From positions 682,001 through 746,000 of the forward strand of contig JAHBXC010000001.1 in NCBI GenBank assembly GCA_019636675.1: a DNA stretch of 64,000 nucleotides. The letters are read 5' to 3'. The notes under the pieces are model-generated. The model was not told the origin of the DNA and ran no database searches. It saw only the letters and a program-made list of their open reading frames with translations. The stretch's first letter is position 1. Every line of letters starts with the position of its first letter. The DNA comes from Phycisphaeraceae bacterium (lineage in GTDB: Bacteria > Planctomycetota > Phycisphaerae > Phycisphaerales > UBA1924). Shown here piece by piece: positions 1 to 9,567 of this stretch. The position numbers were made by a program, and so were the translations under genes.

Positions 1-2
1 CC

Positions 3-1580
3 AGCGAGGCGGGCCTCTCGCCCCCGGTGATGGGCCTGTTCACGGCGATCGTCGCCGGCTTCCTCATCTCGGCGCTCGGCGGCACGCGCGCCTGCATCGG
101 GGGGCCCACCGGCGCCTTCGTCGTCATCGTCTACGCGATCGCGGCCCAGCACGGGTACCTCGGGCTCGTCCTCGCGACGCTCATGGCCGGGATGATCCTC
201 GTCATCATGGGCGTCGTGGGGCTGGGAGGGATGATCAAATTCATCCCCTACCCCGTCACCACCGGCTTCACGACCGGCATCGCCGTCGTCATCTTCGCCG
301 GGCAGATCAAGGATCTCTTCGGGCTCTCGCCTGTCAACCCTGCGGACTCCGTGCCCCCCGAGTTCATCGGCAAGGTCCAGTGGTACTTCACCCACGCGAC
401 GACCGTTGACCCGCCGACCGCGATCATGGGGCTTGGCTGCGTCGCCGCGCTCATTGTCTTTCCCAAGCTCGTCACGCGCAAGATCCCGGCGCCCGTGGTC
501 GTCATGGTCGTCGCGACCGTCGCGGCGGTGCTGCTGCGCAAGTTTGCCGGCGTCCCCATCGAGACCATCGGCGACCGCTTCGGGGCGATCCCGTCCGGCC
601 TGCCCATGCCGCGATTGCCCGACGCGTCGTTCGCCGAGATCCGGGCTCGCGTCCCCGACCTGATCGTGCCGGCGTTCACCATCGCGATCCTCGCCGGGAT
701 CGAGTCCCTCCTCTGCGCCGTCGTCGCCGACGGCATGACGGGCACGAAACACAAGAGCAACACCGAGCTCATTGCCCAGGGGGTCGCGAACCTCGCCACC
801 CCCCTGTTCGGCGGCATCCCTGCCACCGGCGCGATCGCGCGCACCGCGACGAACATCCAGGCCGGGGGACGCACCCCCATCGCCGGAATCACCCACGCGA
901 TGGTGCTGCTCGCGATCGTCCTCGCGCTGGGCAAATACGCGGCCCTGATCCCGCTGGCCGCCCTCTCGGCGGTGCTGGTCGTCGTCGCGTACCGCATGGC
1001 CGAGCTGCACCGCTTCCGCTGGCTGCTCAACGGCCCGCGCAGCGACGCCGCGGTCCTGTTGACCACCTTTGCGCTCACCGTGCTCATCGACCTGACCGTC
1101 GCGGTGCAGGCCGGCCTGGTGCTGGCCGCGATGCTCTTCATCAAGCGCATGGCCGAGGTGTCGGGCGTCAACGTCGTCAGCGCGCAGAACGGGAGCTCCG
1201 GCGCCCCCAGCGACGCAGACGCGGCACAGGGCAAGCTCGACGGCGTCGAGATCTACGAGGTGCAGGGCCCCTTCTTCTTCGGCGCCGCCTTCAAGCTGCG
1301 CGACACGCTCGACGCCGTCGCCAGGCCGCCCAAGACGCTCGTGCTGAGTCTCGCGTCCGTCCCGGCGATCGACGCGACCGGCCTGTACGCGCTCGAAGAG
1401 CTGCTCCGCAAGTGCGCCAACCAGGGGACGCGGGTGATCGTCGCCGGCGCTCGCGCCGATGTCAGGCGAGCGCTCCTCAGCGCCGGCCTGCTCGGCAAGC
1501 TGGGCGAGGACGGCTTCGCGCCCGACGCGCGTCTGGCCCTCGAGATGCTCCGAGCAGAAGCGAGCGCCGGGAAGACCTGA
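3..1580 (+). CDS. SulP family anion transporter with STAS domain (5' truncated by window edge)
   Basis: The reading frame is open to the left edge of the window, so the N-terminus lies outside; the GTG/ATG at 27-32 falls inside the conserved first helices and is not the start. The visible part shows the SulP core of hydrophobic helices, including the signature stretch ALGGTRACIGGPTGAF, then a cytoplasmic STAS domain over roughly the last 110 residues (VEIYEVQGPFFFGAA to the end) with the STAS loop motif IDATG. SulP proteins are inner-membrane secondary transporters of sulfate, bicarbonate or related anions; the substrate cannot be told from sequence. It stops 208 bp before glmS; no Rho-independent terminator is evident in that gap. 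Confidence 0.93.
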   Translation, partial: SEAGLSPPVMGLFTAIVAGFLISALGGTRACIGGPTGAFVVIVYAIAAQHGYLGLVLATLMAGMILVIMGVVGLGGMIKFIPYPVTTGFTTGIAVVIFAGQIKDLFGLSPVNPADSVPPEFIGKVQWYFTHATTVDPPTAIMGLGCVAALIVFPKLVTRKIPAPVVVMVVATVAAVLLRKFAGVPIETIGDRFGAIPSGLPMPRLPDASFAEIRARVPDLIVPAFTIAILAGIESLLCAVVADGMTGTKHKSNTELIAQGVANLATPLFGGIPATGAIARTATNIQAGGRTPIAGITHAMVLLAIVLALGKYAALIPLAALSAVLVVVAYRMAELHRFRWLLNGPRSDAAVLLTTFALTVLIDLTVAVQAGLVLAAMLFIKRMAEVSGVNVVSAQNGSSGAPSDADAAQGKLDGVEIYEVQGPFFFGAAFKLRDTLDAVARPPKTLVLSLASVPAIDATGLYALEELLRKCANQGTRVIVAGARADVRRALLSAGLLGKLGEDGFAPDARLALEMLRAEASAGKT

Positions 1581-1788
1581 TCGCTCCACACTTCCCGGAC
1601 CCGGCCCGGGCACGAACCCGACCATCGCCGGCCCGTACTACACCCGCAGGCCCTCGCCCCCCCCGGGCCCGGACCGCGGCGCCCCGGAACCCCGGCTCCC
1701 CTGTCCGGACCCGTCGCCGATCTGCCGATACTGTCAGGGATGACACCCGCCCGGCTCCGGGCGCGACGCAAGAGGAAAGGTTCGGACC

Positions 1789-3618
1789 ATGTGCGGAATC
1801 GTCGCCTATATCGGGGCCAAACCCGCCCTCCCATTCCTGATCGAAGGGCTCAAGCGCCTCGAGTACCGCGGCTATGACTCCGCCGGCGTCGCCATCCTCG
1901 ACTCCGACCTGCGCGTCGTGAAGTCCGTCGGGCGCGTCGCCAACCTCGAAGCCAAGACCAACGCCCACAGCGTCTCCCTCCAGGGCTCGCTCGGGCTCGC
2001 CCACACCCGCTGGGCCACCCACGGCGCCGTCACCGACGTCAACGCCCACCCCCACATCGACGACTCCGGGCGGTTCGCGATCATCCACAACGGCATCATC
2101 GAGAACTACGCCGCCCTGCGCACCCTCCTCGAAGAGAAGGGCCACGTCTTCCAGAGCGAGACCGACACCGAGGTCCTCGTCAACCTCATCGCCGAGGTCT
2201 ACGACGGCGACCTCGAGCGCGCCGTCCAGACCGCCCTGCGCGAGGTGACCGGCGCCTACGCCATCGCGGTGATCTGCAAAACCGAGCCCGACACCCTCGT
2301 CGTGGCGCGCAAGGGCTCGCCACTCATCGTGGGCGTCGGCGCCAGCGAGTACATCGTCGCCTCCGACGCCAGCGCCATCGTTGCCCACACCTCGCAGGCG
2401 ATCACCCTCGACGACTACCAGGTCTGCAAGCTCACGCGAAACTCCTTCCGCACCACCACCATCGACAACGTGCCCGTCAGCCACAAGGTGCACCAGCTCG
2501 AGGTCGAACTCGAGCAGATCGAGCTGGGCGGCTACCCCCACTACATGCTCAAGGAGATCTTCGAGCAGCCACGCTCGCTGCGCCAGACCATGCGAGGCCG
2601 CATCGACCATCGCGAGGGGCGCGTCGTCCTGGGAGGCGTCGGCCAGCTCGCCCGCTCGCTCGTGAAGTCCCGGCGGTTCATCCTCATGGCGCAGGGAACC
2701 GCCCTCCACGCCGCGATGATCGGCGAGTACCTCATCGAGGACCTCGCCAAGGTCCCGGCCGAGTGCGAATACGCCAGCGAGTTCCGCTACCGCAACCCCA
2801 TCATCGAAGACGGCACGGTCGCCATCGCCGTCAGCCAGTCAGGCGAGACCGCCGACACCCTCGCCGCCCTCATCGAAGCGAAGGAGCGAGGCGCGCTCGC
2901 GCTGGGCGTCGTCAACGTCGTCGGCTCCACCATGTCGCGCGAGACCGACGCCGGCGTCTACCTGCGCGTCGGCCCCGAGATCGGCGTCGCCTCGACCAAG
3001 GCCTTCACCGGACAGGTCGCGGTGCTCACGATGCTCGCGCTCTTCCTCGCGCGCCGGCGCTTCATGTCCACCGAGCAGTCGGGCCAGATCCTGCGCGCCC
3101 TCGAGAGCGTGCCCGACCTGATCGACCGCATCCTCGTGCAGAGCGAGGAGATCCGCGATGTCACCAGCCGCTACATCGACCAGGAAAACTGGCTCTTCCT
3201 CGGGCGCGGGTACAACTACCCCGTCGCCCTCGAGGGCGCGCTGAAACTCAAGGAAATCTCGTACATCCACGCCGAGGGCATGCCCGCCGCCGAGATGAAG
3301 CACGGGCCCATCGCCCTCATCAGCGACGGAATGCCCTGCGTCTTCGTCGCCAACCGCGGCGCGCAGTACGAGAAGGTCCTCAGCAACATCCAGGAAGTGA
3401 AGTCGCGAGGCGGGCGCGTCATCGCCGTCGCCACCGAGGGCGACCACGAGATCCGAACCCTCGCCGACGAGGTCTTCTATGTGCCCGACATCCCCGAGGC
3501 GCTCTCGCCCCTGCTCACCGTGATCCCGCTGCAACTCGTCGCGTACCACGCCGCGGTGCTGCGCGGCCACGACGTCGACAAGCCGCGCAACCTCGCCAAG
3601 AGCGTCACCGTCGAGTAA
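1789..3618 (+). CDS. glmS: Glutamine-fructose-6-phosphate aminotransferase (isomerizing)
   Basis: Makes glucosamine-6-phosphate from fructose-6-phosphate and glutamine, the first committed step to UDP-GlcNAc for peptidoglycan and lipid A. The 609-residue length is typical. It starts MCGIVAYIG, so Cys2 after Met removal is the glutaminase nucleophile; the class II amidotransferase domain fills about residues 1-230. Two SIS sugar-isomerase domains follow, with SQSGETADT and VASTKAFTGQ, and the protein ends in the conserved SVTVE tail. RBS GAGGAAAG lies 7-10 nt before ATG. A strong bidirectional terminator follows. No glmS ribozyme-like sequence is recognisable upstream. Confidence 0.97.
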   Translation: MCGIVAYIGAKPALPFLIEGLKRLEYRGYDSAGVAILDSDLRVVKSVGRVANLEAKTNAHSVSLQGSLGLAHTRWATHGAVTDVNAHPHIDDSGRFAIIHNGIIENYAALRTLLEEKGHVFQSETDTEVLVNLIAEVYDGDLERAVQTALREVTGAYAIAVICKTEPDTLVVARKGSPLIVGVGASEYIVASDASAIVAHTSQAITLDDYQVCKLTRNSFRTTTIDNVPVSHKVHQLEVELEQIELGGYPHYMLKEIFEQPRSLRQTMRGRIDHREGRVVLGGVGQLARSLVKSRRFILMAQGTALHAAMIGEYLIEDLAKVPAECEYASEFRYRNPIIEDGTVAIAVSQSGETADTLAALIEAKERGALALGVVNVVGSTMSRETDAGVYLRVGPEIGVASTKAFTGQVAVLTMLALFLARRRFMSTEQSGQILRALESVPDLIDRILVQSEEIRDVTSRYIDQENWLFLGRGYNYPVALEGALKLKEISYIHAEGMPAAEMKHGPIALISDGMPCVFVANRGAQYEKVLSNIQEVKSRGGRVIAVATEGDHEIRTLADEVFYVPDIPEALSPLLTVIPLQLVAYHAAVLRGHDVDKPRNLAKSVTVE

Positions 3619-3647
3619 CCGACGCACGACCGACCGAACCAACGAAG

Positions 3648-3681
3648 AAGGCCCGCCCATCGTGAGAAGGGCGGGCCTTTG
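3648..3681. terminator. Bidirectional Rho-independent terminator between convergent genes
   Basis: Perfect 11-bp stem AAGGCCCGCCC (3648-3658) / GGGCGGGCCTT (3669-3679) with a 10-nt loop and T-rich flanks on both strands. It sits between glmS (+) and the PEP-CTERM gene (-), and probably serves both. Confidence 0.85.
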
Positions 3682-3714
3682 CTTTGCAGTCAGACTGATT
3701 CAGCTCGTGCTGAT

Positions 3715-4314
3715 TCAGCGACGACGACGGTTCGCGACCAGGCCGGCGAGGCCGAGCATCGCGACGGCGCCGGGAGCGGGGATCGCCGCGCCGACGTAGA
3801 AGTTGTCCATGGTCGCCCACGCGTTGGCGGGAGACTCAGGTGCATCGATCGTCATGCTGGTGATCGCGACGTTCGAGGTGAAGCCACGGAACGTGTTCGG
3901 GCCGGTGGTGCCGAAGTTCACGTTCGTGCCGTCGCTCAGGTTGATGGTGATGTTGGTGCCGGTCGGGAGGAAGTTGATGTCCGACGCCCAGAAGTTGCCG
4001 GCGATCGCGGTCACGGGCGCGCCGGTGAAGGTCACCAGGATCGCGTCGAGAGCCGAGTCGGTCGAGATGATGCCGGGGTCATTGAACAGGTTGTTCGAAC
4101 CCAGGCCGGTCGCAGTGATCGTGTAGGCGTAGCCGTTGCCAGCCGCGCCAACCGAGGGCACCGAGCCGGTCGGAACGCCGGTGAAGTTGTTGAAGAAGAA
4201 GCCGGGCTGCGTGTTCGCGAGGAAGCTCGCGAGGTCGGTGTACACGGTGGACGACGCCATGGCCGAACCGGCGCAAGCGACAAGGGCGGCCGAAGCCAGA
4301 ATACGCGAAACCAT
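3715..4314 (-). CDS. Secreted PEP-CTERM-type protein, function unknown
   Basis: 199 residues. The start is placed at 4314 because it gives a clean Sec signal peptide (MVSRILASAALVACAGSAMA) and is preceded by GGAGAG at 6 nt; an upstream in-frame extension to 4425 lacks these. The C-terminus is IPAPGAVAMLGLAGLVANRRRR: a Pro-Ala-Pro-Gly motif, hydrophobic helix and Arg cluster, as in proteins sorted by exosortase-type enzymes in planctomycetes. The body is rich in Thr, Asn and Gly and beta-like. Its role (surface or matrix protein) is inference; no exosortase is in the window. Confidence 0.85.
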   Translation of the reverse strand: MVSRILASAALVACAGSAMASSTVYTDLASFLANTQPGFFFNNFTGVPTGSVPSVGAAGNGYAYTITATGLGSNNLFNDPGIISTDSALDAILVTFTGAPVTAIAGNFWASDINFLPTGTNITINLSDGTNVNFGTTGPNTFRGFTSNVAITSMTIDAPESPANAWATMDNFYVGAAIPAPGAVAMLGLAGLVANRRRR

Positions 4315-4519
4315 GAGGATCTCTCCTATTTCTGCAGCAAGTTGCTGCGCCGTGCCGGTTCCTACTCCGACAGGGCGACGTGTTTCCCCGAGCAGCCATG
4401 CCGCTCGTGACTCAGAATGTACCACGAGACAGCCCCAGCCCCAAGTCTGGAGGGGTTGTCCGGAGCAAAAAATTTTCGAACTGCCCAGTGTGACACCCGG
4501 TCGCCCGACGCCGCCGGGG

Positions 4520-5668
4520 TTACTTCTGACGCGCCGCCCGTCGCGAGCCCTCGACGATCTTGCCCAGCGTCTCCTTATCCAGCCGGCGCGTGTCGCCTTG
4601 CCACCGGATCACCCCGTCAGGGCTGTAGACGACCGAGTACGGGATGTACCGGTTGCGGACCACCGACCCCATCGCCTGCTTGGTGTCGACCCCGACGCTG
4701 TAGCGTATCCCCTTGCCAGGCATCCACTTCCGGACGGTCTCGAAGGGCTCGCTGCTCACGCCGATCACGAGCACCTCGTCCCGGAACGCCTGCTGCAGAG
4801 CGTTTTTATGGGGGATGCTCCCCACGCAGGGCCCGCACCAGGTCGCCCAGAAGTCCACCACCACCACCCGGTGCGACGCGTCGGGCTGGGCGGTGACCCA
4901 GCGCTCGACCTCGATCGCCGGGCCCCGTTTGCCGCGAAGGTCGGTGGCGCTGTCGACCCTTGCTGTCTGCTCCGGGAAGTACTCGTCCGGAATGCGATCC
5001 GCCCAGAACCCAGACGAGTCGCGCCGGTTCTCGGGGCGCGCCGTGGGCGGGCGCGAAGCCGGGGCCTCCGGGGTCTGCGCCGGCGCTGCCCCTTCCTCGC
5101 TCGGTGAAGGCGCTGCCTCTGCCAGCAGCAGATCGGTCGCCGCCGCCAGACCCTGCGGGTTCAGCATGACATACCGCGTCTTCCCGGCGCGATCGATCAG
5201 CAGGTTCACCACCGGGGAACGGGCCCCCAGCGCCGTCGCGTACGCGCCGGTCGCGTCGATCGTCACCGGTACCGGCGCCGGGCGACGCTCGAGGAACTGC
5301 TCGACTCCCTGCGCCGCCGCCGAGGTGTGCACCGCGATGATCGCGAGGTCCTCGCCCGCCTTCGCGCGCAACTCGGCGAGCTGCTCGAGGCGCAGCGTCC
5401 CGCGCCGGTCCGTGCGGCTCCAGAACTGCACGAGCACCACCTTGCCGCCGAGATCCGCCAGCGACACCCGCTCGTCGACCCAGCGCATATCAGGCGAAAA
5501 ATCCGGGGGCGCCAGCCCAACCAGCGTGTCGAGCCGGTCGCGCTCCGCCTGCGTGATCGAGGTATCCAGCCAGCGCCGGTCCACCTCGCCGGGCGCCTGC
5601 GCGAACACGCACCCAGACGACGCGACCGCCGCCGCCAACGCCACGCACCACCGATTCGCTGCCGCCAT
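4520..5668 (-). CDS. TlpA-like protein with two thioredoxin-fold domains
   Basis: 382 residues. Start 5668 is chosen because it has GGGAG 8 nt upstream and yields a signal sequence ending AVASSGC, a plausible lipobox. The C-terminal domain is a canonical TlpA/ResA-type thiol-disulfide reductase with active site WCGPC after VVDFWATW, then the conserved cis-Pro region IPYSVV. The N-terminal half also looks thioredoxin-like (GGKVVLVQFWSRTDRRG), but the CxxC is replaced by RTDR, so it should be redox-inactive. A Pro/Ala/Glu-rich linker joins them. Likely exported, reducing or oxidising thiols outside the cytoplasmic membrane. Divergent from crcB. Confidence 0.85.
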   Translation of the reverse strand: MAAANRWCVALAAAVASSGCVFAQAPGEVDRRWLDTSITQAERDRLDTLVGLAPPDFSPDMRWVDERVSLADLGGKVVLVQFWSRTDRRGTLRLEQLAELRAKAGEDLAIIAVHTSAAAQGVEQFLERRPAPVPVTIDATGAYATALGARSPVVNLLIDRAGKTRYVMLNPQGLAAATDLLLAEAAPSPSEEGAAPAQTPEAPASRPPTARPENRRDSSGFWADRIPDEYFPEQTARVDSATDLRGKRGPAIEVERWVTAQPDASHRVVVVDFWATWCGPCVGSIPHKNALQQAFRDEVLVIGVSSEPFETVRKWMPGKGIRYSVGVDTKQAMGSVVRNRYIPYSVVYSPDGVIRWQGDTRRLDKETLGKIVEGSRRAARQK

Positions 5669-5776
5669 CGCTCGGACTCCCGGGAGATCGTTCGTTCCAG
5701 ACCCGCCGCGCGACGGATCGTCATCACTCTCCCCCGGATCCCGCCCAGACGCAAGGCCTTTCCTGCAGATTCCCGT

Positions 5777-5782
5777 TACCCT
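5777..5782 (+). promoter_or_regulatory. -10 box predicting a leaderless crcB mRNA
   Basis: TACCCT ends 7 nt before the crcB ATG and no Shine-Dalgarno sequence is present; the transcription start would fall at about 5789. One of a recurring set in this window (see findings). No convincing -35. Confidence 0.4.
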
Positions 5783-5789
5783 CCGTGTA

Positions 5790-6278
5790 ATGCTCAAGCA
5801 CCTCGCCCTCGTCGCGGCCGGAGGAGGAATCGGCAGCGCGCTGCGATACCTCGTCTCAGTCTGGACCTACCGGATCGGCCCGACCCCGACGCCCTCCCCC
5901 GGAGCCGCCGCAGCCCCGGGCATCGCCCCGGTCGTCGTCTTTCCATGGGGCACGCTGGGCGTGAACCTGCTCGGCTGCCTCGCGATCGGGGTGGTCGCCG
6001 GGCTGACCGCTCACCGACACGCCGAGGGCATCACCTTCGCGCCCTTCGCCGCGATGGACCGCGACGCGAAACTCTTCCTCGTCACCGGGCTCCTGGGCGG
6101 GTTCACGACCTTTTCCGCCTTCGGGATCGAGACCCTCTCCCTGCTTCGCGACGGCGCCCCGGCCCGGGCGGCGACCTATATCGCCGCCAGCGTGCTCCTC
6201 GGACTGGCGCTGGCGTGGGTCGGCTGGACGCTCGGGCTGCGCATCGCGCCGCCTGCGCCCACCTCCCTGGGGACCTGA
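5790..6278 (+). CDS. crcB: Fluoride ion channel CrcB/Fluc
   Basis: 162 residues, longer than the usual 120-130. Small four-helix membrane protein that, as a dual-topology dimer, exports fluoride. Seen: N-terminal GGGIGSALRYL (family GGxxGxxxRY), central GTLGVNLLGC, and the diagnostic GGFTTFSAFGIET segment. An insert of about 25 Pro/Ala/Thr-rich residues after the first helix (TPTPSPGAAAAPG region) accounts for the extra length. The start follows the divergent thioredoxin gene by 121 bp. I looked for a fluoride riboswitch in that gap and did not see the expected conserved segments. Confidence 0.93.
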   Translation: MLKHLALVAAGGGIGSALRYLVSVWTYRIGPTPTPSPGAAAAPGIAPVVVFPWGTLGVNLLGCLAIGVVAGLTAHRHAEGITFAPFAAMDRDAKLFLVTGLLGGFTTFSAFGIETLSLLRDGAPARAATYIAASVLLGLALAWVGWTLGLRIAPPAPTSLGT

Positions 6279-6311
6279 GCGCCCGGCCCCCAAACTGCCA
6301 CGATCCCACGC

Positions 6312-6339
6312 TTGTCGGGGCGGGGTCCACCGCTACACT
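6312..6339 (+). promoter_or_regulatory. Likely sigma-70 type promoter of rpsL-rpsG
   Basis: TTGTCG (6312-6317), 16-bp spacer, TACACT (6334-6339), 68 bp before the rpsL start. The position and the short leader fit a housekeeping promoter. Confidence 0.5.
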
Positions 6340-6407
6340 TCCCGACTTCCCGCCCGGAGACCCGGCGTCGGGGGCTTTCCCTTGTCACGCGGAACACAGC
6401 AGACCCA

Positions 6408-6812
6408 ATGCCAACGATCAACCAACTCATCCGCAATCCCCGGCGCCCGCAGCACGCGAAGTCCAAGGTCCGTGACCTTGAGCAGTCGCCCCAGAAGCGC
6501 GGCGTGTGCACCATCGTGCGCACCATGACGCCCAAGAAGCCCAACTCCGCGCTCCGCAAGATCGCGCGTGTCCGCCTCACCAACGGCAAGGAAATCACCG
6601 CCTACATCGGCGGCGAGGGACACAACCTGCAGGAGCACTCCATCGTGCTCGTGCGCGGCGGCCGCGTCCGCGACCTCCCGGGCGTCCGCTACCACGTCGT
6701 CCGCGGCGCGCTCGACTGCCTCGGCGTCGACGGACGCATGCAGGCCCGCTCCAAGTACGGCGCCAAGCGCAAGAAGGCCGGCAAGGGCGCACCCGCGAAG
6801 GGCAAGAAGTAA
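6408..6812 (+). CDS. rpsL: 30S ribosomal protein S12 (uS12)
   Basis: 134 residues; decoding-centre protein of the small subunit. Start MPTINQLIR matches the family; the frame is open further upstream but that is not conserved. The signatures [11 protein letters not shown] and [11 protein letters not shown] are intact. Lys43 is kept, but residue 88 is Arg ([13 protein letters not shown]) where Lys is near-universal; the codon reads CGC. The C-terminus is Lys/Gly-rich. rpsG follows 141 bp later; fusA and tuf, usual neighbours in the str operon, do not follow. Confidence 0.97.
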   Translation: MPTINQLIRNPRRPQHAKSKVRDLEQSPQKRGVCTIVRTMTPKKPNSALRKIARVRLTNGKEITAYIGGEGHNLQEHSIVLVRGGRVRDLPGVRYHVVRGALDCLGVDGRMQARSKYGAKRKKAGKGAPAKGKK

Positions 6813-6953
6813 GCAAACGATCCACCGGCGTGCGCGGCGTTCGCGCCACGCCACAAGGCAAGTAATCGCGCGGCATGATCTCCACTCGGGCCGCGCGGTG
6901 AACAGCGCTCGCGTTCTTCGCAACGCGCGCAGATGAGCCATCAGGAGACACCC

Positions 6954-7448
<495 letters not shown>

Positions 7449-7451
7449 TCG

Positions 7452-7525
7452 CTCCCACCCTCCCGCTCGGGAGGGTCTGATCCTTCCCCCCTCCCGCTCG
7501 CGGGAGGGGCCGGGGGAGGGTCTTC
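7452..7525. repeat. Palindromic intergenic repeat (CCTCCCGCTCGCGGGAGG family)
   Basis: Two adjacent imperfect units after rpsG. The second (7483-7525, 43 nt) is identical at 41 of 43 positions to 22360-22402 inside mutS, by direct comparison. Core is the inverted repeat CCCTCCCGC/GCGGGAGGG followed by GGGGGAGGGTCTTC. Confidence 0.85.
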
Positions 7526-7543
7526 AAAGCTACGACAGTCCCC

Positions 7544-7578
7544 AGCCGCCGCGTCTCGCACGCGGCGGCTGTCGTTTT
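7544..7578 (+). terminator. Rho-independent terminator of rpsL-rpsG
   Basis: Perfect 11-bp stem AGCCGCCGCGT (7544-7554) / ACGCGGCGGCT (7560-7570), 5-nt loop, followed by GTCGTTTT. Confidence 0.88.
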
Positions 7579-7733
7579 CCCTGGAACATCGGTACTAGCC
7601 CCAGAACTGGGTGAAAACCGCGACTTTGGTCTTGAACCGAGGTCCGCCCAAAGTACAGTCGCGTCGAACTGCCAGCACTTCGGCGCACTCAACCCCGAAT
7701 CGCGCCTCAGAGAGCAAAGAGAGAGAGCAACCC

Positions 7734-8351
7734 ATGCGTCGACCGATCCTCGCTATCGCGCCAGTCTGTGTCGTCGCCCTCGCCGGAAGCGCCCAGGGCG
7801 CCACCGTGTTCTTCGACAACTTCAATGCGGAGAACGGGGGCGTCGGCGTCCTCAACTACAACGGCTTCGCGAACTGGACGGTCACCCGCCAGTCCGTCGA
7901 CCTCATCGGCAACGGGTTCTTCGACTTCTTCCCGGGCAACGGGCTCTATGTCGACCTCGACGGCTCCACCGGCTCCGCCGGGCGCATGGAGTCGGTCGGC
8001 ATCAACCTCGCCGCCGGAACCTACGAGTTCTCCTTCGATCTCGCCGGCTCGCAGCGCGGCGACGCGCCCTTCAACACCGTCAACCTGGGCATCGAGCTCG
8101 GCGTCCTCAGCGACACCATCATGCTCGCCTCCGCCGTCCCCTTCACCAGCTACTCCTACCTCTTCACCATCAACGCCGCCACCACGGTCAACATCGTCTT
8201 CGACCACCTCGGCGGCGACAACATCGGCCTGCTCCTCGACAATGTGCGCATCGCCACCGCGGATCCCGTCATCCCGGCGCCCCTTGCCTCGCTGCTCGCG
8301 GGCGCTGGGCTCTTCGGCGCGATGGGCGTTCGCAGACGCGCCTACCGCTGA
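7734..8351 (+). CDS. Secreted PEP-CTERM-type protein, function unknown
   Basis: 205 residues. The start at 7734 follows the purine run AAAGAGAGAGAGC and opens a signal peptide (MRRPILAIAPVCVVALAGSAQG). The mature part resembles a beta-sandwich of the carbohydrate-binding type (TVFFDNFNAENGG, YEFSFDLAGSQRG), though I cannot assign a family with confidence. The end VIPAPLASLLAGAGLFGAMGVRRR is the PEP-CTERM-like sorting tail. Single gene ended by a bidirectional terminator shared with mdh. Confidence 0.85.
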   Translation: MRRPILAIAPVCVVALAGSAQGATVFFDNFNAENGGVGVLNYNGFANWTVTRQSVDLIGNGFFDFFPGNGLYVDLDGSTGSAGRMESVGINLAAGTYEFSFDLAGSQRGDAPFNTVNLGIELGVLSDTIMLASAVPFTSYSYLFTINAATTVNIVFDHLGGDNIGLLLDNVRIATADPVIPAPLASLLAGAGLFGAMGVRRRAYR

Positions 8352-8386
8352 GCGCGCTTCGCCACATTCTCGCATCGCAAAAGAAA

Positions 8387-8420
8387 GCGGGCCGAGCACC
8401 ACGCTCGGCCCGCGTCTTTT
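8387..8420. terminator. Bidirectional Rho-independent terminator
   Basis: Stem GCGGGCCGAG (8387-8396) / CTCGGCCCGC (8404-8413), 7-nt loop, T-rich on both sides (GTCTTTTC on +; CTTTCTTTT on -). It separates the PEP-CTERM gene from convergent mdh. Confidence 0.85.
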
Positions 8421-8447
8421 CGCGTGTACTCAGCGTGTCGGCCCGGC

Positions 8448-9425
8448 TTACGCCAGTTCCGGGAACAGGTCACGCACGACCTTCACCAGGTCCTTCACGT
8501 GGCTGACCGACTCGTCCATCAGCTTGCTCTCGCCGGCGTCCAGGGGCAGGTCCAGCACCTTCTCGACGCCCTTCGCGCCGAGAATCGCCGGGACGCCCAC
8601 GAAGTAGCCCTTGCCCTTGTCGCCCACGCGGTACTCGCGCTCGCAGTACGCCGCGACCGGCAGGATGCGCTTCTTGTCCTTCAGGATCGCCTCGACCATC
8701 TGGATCGTGCCGCTGGCCGGCGCGTAGTACGCGCTGGTGCCCATCAGCTTCACGACCTCGCCGCCGCCGACCTTGGCGCGCTCCACGCACGCGTTGATCT
8801 TCTCCTCCGACAGCAGCATCTGGATGGGGATGCCGTGCACGCTCGTGAAGCGGGGCAGGGGCACCATGTCGTCGCCGTGCCCGCCCAGGAGCAGGGCGCT
8901 GATGTCCTCGATCGAGCAGCCCAGCTCCATCGCGAGGAACGCGCGGTAGCGCGCCACGTCGAGCGCGCCGGCCTGGCCCATGATGCGGTGCGTCGGGAAG
9001 CCCGTCACCTTCCACGCCGTGTACACCATCGCGTCGAGCGGGTTCGCCACCACGATCACGATTGAGTCGGGCGCGAACTCCCGGATGTTCTCGCTCACGC
9101 TCTTGACGATCTTGACATTGGTGTTGATCAGGTCGTCGCGGCTCATCCCCGGCTTGCGCGGCAGGCCGGCGGTGATCACCACGATGTCCGAGTTCGCGAT
9201 GTCCTTGTAGTCGCTCGTGCCGGTGATCTTCGAGTCGAACCGCTCGATCGGCCCGCAGCACGCCAGGTCCAGCGCCTTGCCCTTGGCCACGCCCTCCTTG
9301 TCGGGGATGTCCAGCAGGACGATGTCGCCCAGCTCCTTGGCCGCCGCCCAGTGGGCGCAGGTCGCGCCGACGTTGCCGGCGCCGATGATGCTGATCTTGG
9401 GACGACGGATCGCGGACTGGGCCAT
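8448..9425 (-). CDS. mdh: Malate dehydrogenase (LDH-like fold)
   Basis: 325 residues. NAD-dependent malate/oxaloacetate interconversion in the TCA cycle. Seen: Rossmann motif GAGNVGAT, substrate loop AGLPRKPGMSRDDL whose Arg in LPRKPG marks malate rather than lactate specificity, VANPLD, and the catalytic His in GGHGDDMVP. Start 9425 (MAQSAIRRPK) is preceded by AGAGGA at about 10 nt; nine further in-frame residues upstream to 9452 look like leader. Single gene, convergent with the PEP-CTERM gene. Confidence 0.93.
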   Translation of the reverse strand: MAQSAIRRPKISIIGAGNVGATCAHWAAAKELGDIVLLDIPDKEGVAKGKALDLACCGPIERFDSKITGTSDYKDIANSDIVVITAGLPRKPGMSRDDLINTNVKIVKSVSENIREFAPDSIVIVVANPLDAMVYTAWKVTGFPTHRIMGQAGALDVARYRAFLAMELGCSIEDISALLLGGHGDDMVPLPRFTSVHGIPIQMLLSEEKINACVERAKVGGGEVVKLMGTSAYYAPASGTIQMVEAILKDKKRILPVAAYCEREYRVGDKGKGYFVGVPAILGAKGVEKVLDLPLDAGESKLMDESVSHVKDLVKVVRDLFPELA

Positions 9426-9567
9426 GGGGAGCGGGTCCTCTCTCGGGGTCAAACCGGGGGCGAAGCGTGCGAATCCCCCGCCAAACGCGCGGAATCGAGG
9501 CGGGGGCGGATGGTAGGACCGGCCCGCCCGGGTGTCCGGTTCCGGCCGCTCCCTCCCATCCGAACCA

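Noticed and set aside
5669..5789. Possible fluoride riboswitch before crcB
   Set aside because: The expected conserved pseudoknot segments were not found and the -10 box leaves no room for a leader.
7452..7525. CRISPR-like array after rpsG
   Set aside because: Only two palindromic units without regular spacers; same family as the mutS insert. No CRISPR array or cas gene was seen in the window.
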